This document shows positions 62,838 through 64,000 of a DNA stretch of 64,000 nt, piece after piece. A model generated the notes under the pieces. It did not search any database and had not been told where the DNA came from. It saw only the letters and a program-made list of their open reading frames with translations. Within the stretch, counting starts at the first letter, position 1. Every line of letters begins with the position of its first letter. The stretch covers positions 496,001 through 560,000 of the forward strand of contig NZ_JACIJC010000004.1 in the NCBI RefSeq assembly GCF_014199215.1, written 5' to 3'. The position numbers were made by a program, and so were the translations under genes. Source of the DNA: Sphingobium boeckii (GTDB lineage Bacteria; Pseudomonadota; Alphaproteobacteria; Sphingomonadales; Sphingomonadaceae).

Positions 62838-62866
62838 CGGCGTGAGCTATGCGGCTGCTCACGCCG
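62838..62866 (+). terminator. Stem-loop after the riboflavin operon
   Basis: CGGCGTGAGC pairs perfectly with GCTCACGCCG around a 9-nt loop, 74 bp past ribH, followed by GATTTCG. Probably the end of the rib transcript; it lacks a long T-run. Confidence 0.5.
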
Positions 62867-62953
62867 GATTTCGCCCCTAATATCCCTGTATTCAGACTAG
62901 CAGCACCGCCGCGCTGCGGAGAACGGCACTTTTCCAGACAATGAAAGACTAAA

Positions 62954-63044
62954 TGGCGGAGCGGGTGGGATTCGAACCCACGATACGCTTTTGACGTATA
63001 CTCACTTTCCAGGCGAGCGCCTTCGACCACTCGGCCACCGCTCC
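62954..63044 (-). tRNA. tRNA-Ser (anticodon GGA)
   Basis: On the minus strand the acceptor arms GGAGCGG and CCGCTCC pair. The anticodon loop is CTGGAAA (anticodon GGA, reading UCC/UCU). There is a long variable arm (about 15 nt) of class II type and a T-loop GTTCGAATC. Discriminator G is followed by an encoded CCA (62954-62956). The 91-nt length including CCA is normal for tRNA-Ser. Confidence 0.95.
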
Positions 63045-63125
63045 GCATTGCTCTGGAAGGCGGCTCACTATCGCGTGAACCGCCGGGGCGCAAGGACGCT
63101 TTGTGGTCCCCGCGCCCCAAGGGCA

Positions 63126-64000
63126 TCAGAACTTCACGCTGGCCTGGATTCCATAGAGGCGTGGCTCGGCCGGAATGAAGGTGGGGATGCCGAACGCGCC
63201 GCCGGTATTGCCGGCGTCGAGCAGATAATCCTTATCGGTGAGGTTGCGAACGAAACCGGCGATTTCGAACCGTTCATCCATCAGAGACACGCCCGCGCGG
63301 ACGTTGACGAGCGTCACCGCATCCTGCGAGGCGGCTTCGCTATTGGGCACTTCGAAGAAGATCTTGCTGCGATAGGTGACGCTGGGTGTAGCGAAGATGC
63401 GGATGCCCTCTGCCACCGGCGCATTGATCGTAAAGCCTGCCGCGCCCTGCACCTCGGGCTGAAGCCGGAATTGCGCCCCGCGGAAATTGGGCGCGATTGA
63501 CGCCTTATTGTCGATCCCACCATCGATATAGCCGATATTGGCGAAGATATTGAGCCAGCTTACGGGCTTGAGATAGACTTCCGCCTCGACCCCGAAATTG
63601 CTTGCGGTGCCGGCGCTCTCAGTGCGCGTCGTGCCGTTGGGCTGGACGACGCTCACCTGGAAATTATCATATTTCTGATAATAGACGCCGAGCGACCCGG
63701 ACATGATGCCGACCGCGCCTTTCAGGCCGACTTCGTAATTCCAGACATTTTCGGCAGCCACGGCCGAGGCCGATGCAACCGGCCCGGCCGTCGTCGCCCG
63801 CGCGCCCAGATTGACCGTCGGTGAGCGGCGGCCTTTGGAGATGGTGGCGAAGCCGTTCACATCATCCGAGAAGCGATAGAGGATGTTGAAGCGCGGCAGG
63901 AACGCCTGAAAACTGTCTTCGGTGCGGAATGTCTGGCCGGCGGTATCGACCTGGCCGGGAACCAGCGGTGCGTCGGGCAGCAGCGGGGACAGCAGGGAGA
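63126..64000 (-). CDS. TonB-dependent receptor, C-terminal part (runs off the window)
   Basis: The frame is open from the window edge to the stop at 63126, about 291 residues. It contains typical beta-barrel strands of TonB receptors: F-Q-A-F-L-P-R-F-N-I-L-Y-R-F-S-D, N-V-W-N-Y-E-V-G-L-K-G, L-G-V-Y-Y-Q-K-Y, and a last strand ending G-I-Q-A-S-V-K-F with the terminal Phe. The pattern (S-K-G-R-R-S-P-T-V-N-L-G) fits receptors for complex organic or siderophore ligands. The plug domain and start lie beyond 64000. Confidence 0.88.
   Translation of the reverse strand, partial: SLLSPLLPDAPLVPGQVDTAGQTFRTEDSFQAFLPRFNILYRFSDDVNGFATISKGRRSPTVNLGARATTAGPVASASAVAAENVWNYEVGLKGAVGIMSGSLGVYYQKYDNFQVSVVQPNGTTRTESAGTASNFGVEAEVYLKPVSWLNIFANIGYIDGGIDNKASIAPNFRGAQFRLQPEVQGAAGFTINAPVAEGIRIFATPSVTYRSKIFFEVPNSEAASQDAVTLVNVRAGVSLMDERFEIAGFVRNLTDKDYLLDAGNTGGAFGIPTFIPAEPRLYGIQASVKF

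Overview
The window is chromosomal DNA from a high-GC alphaproteobacterium, most likely a sphingomonad (Sphingomonadaceae). This rests on gene content and style: TonB-dependent receptors, an isolated MFP-RND-OprM efflux operon, a valine catabolic operon, hpd-hmgA with a small Rieske protein, a GAAC-N7-GAAC LexA box before uvrA, and many palindromic intergenic elements built on CCGTTTGTCCCGAGC and similar arms. No phage, transposase, rRNA or CRISPR array was seen. The only tRNA is tRNA-Ser(GGA).

Layout. 1-445: the tail of an unknown gene with its terminator, then a small hypothetical gene. 471-4436 (minus): valine degradation (acyl-CoA dehydrogenase, 3-hydroxyisobutyryl-CoA hydrolase, enoyl-CoA hydratase, 3-hydroxyisobutyrate dehydrogenase) with a divergent LysR gene. 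The last enzyme of that pathway, methylmalonate-semialdehyde dehydrogenase, sits apart at 17126. 5659-8993 (minus): a serine hydrolase, a secreted unknown protein and a dicarboxylate/amino-acid symporter. 9171-16138: a catabolic neighbourhood with a CoA ligase, two short-chain dehydrogenases, an exported alpha/beta hydrolase, a TetR regulator and a ferredoxin-P450 pair. 16145-19964: LysR, mmsA and an MFS carrier. 20116-27416: TetR and a tripartite RND efflux operon. 27511-31612: tyrosine/homogentisate catabolism (MarR, hpd, hmgA, Rieske) and a LysR gene. 31842: malate synthase G.

34149-45828 is rich in enzymes acting on D-amino acids and peptidoglycan-like peptides: dipeptide epimerase, N-acyl-D-amino-acid deacylase, symporter, amidohydrolase, PBP4-type carboxypeptidase, S12 serine hydrolase and a large TonB receptor. 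46553-49573 is uvrA, which carries a palindromic element in frame inside the coding sequence. 49659-55517 holds small or poorly characterised genes: a nucleotidyltransferase-like pair, a helix-turn-helix protein, two PilZ paralogues around a permease-like protein, and a 746-bp gene-poor stretch with a strong minus-strand hairpin and DnaA-box-like sites. 55641-59397 holds an M15-like protein, an M28 peptidase, a TonB and a membrane protein. 59394-62764 is the riboflavin operon ribD-ribE-ribBX-ribH. The window ends with tRNA-Ser and the C-terminal part of another TonB receptor.

The most interesting item is the riboflavin operon. Its third gene encodes an N-terminal helix-turn-helix fused to DHBP synthase and a GTP cyclohydrolase II-like domain that lacks the zinc cysteines. 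A perfect 18-bp palindrome lies just upstream of that gene. This looks like an enzyme that may also be its own regulator. The second is the family of palindromic elements, at least one of which (uvrA) is translated as part of a host protein.
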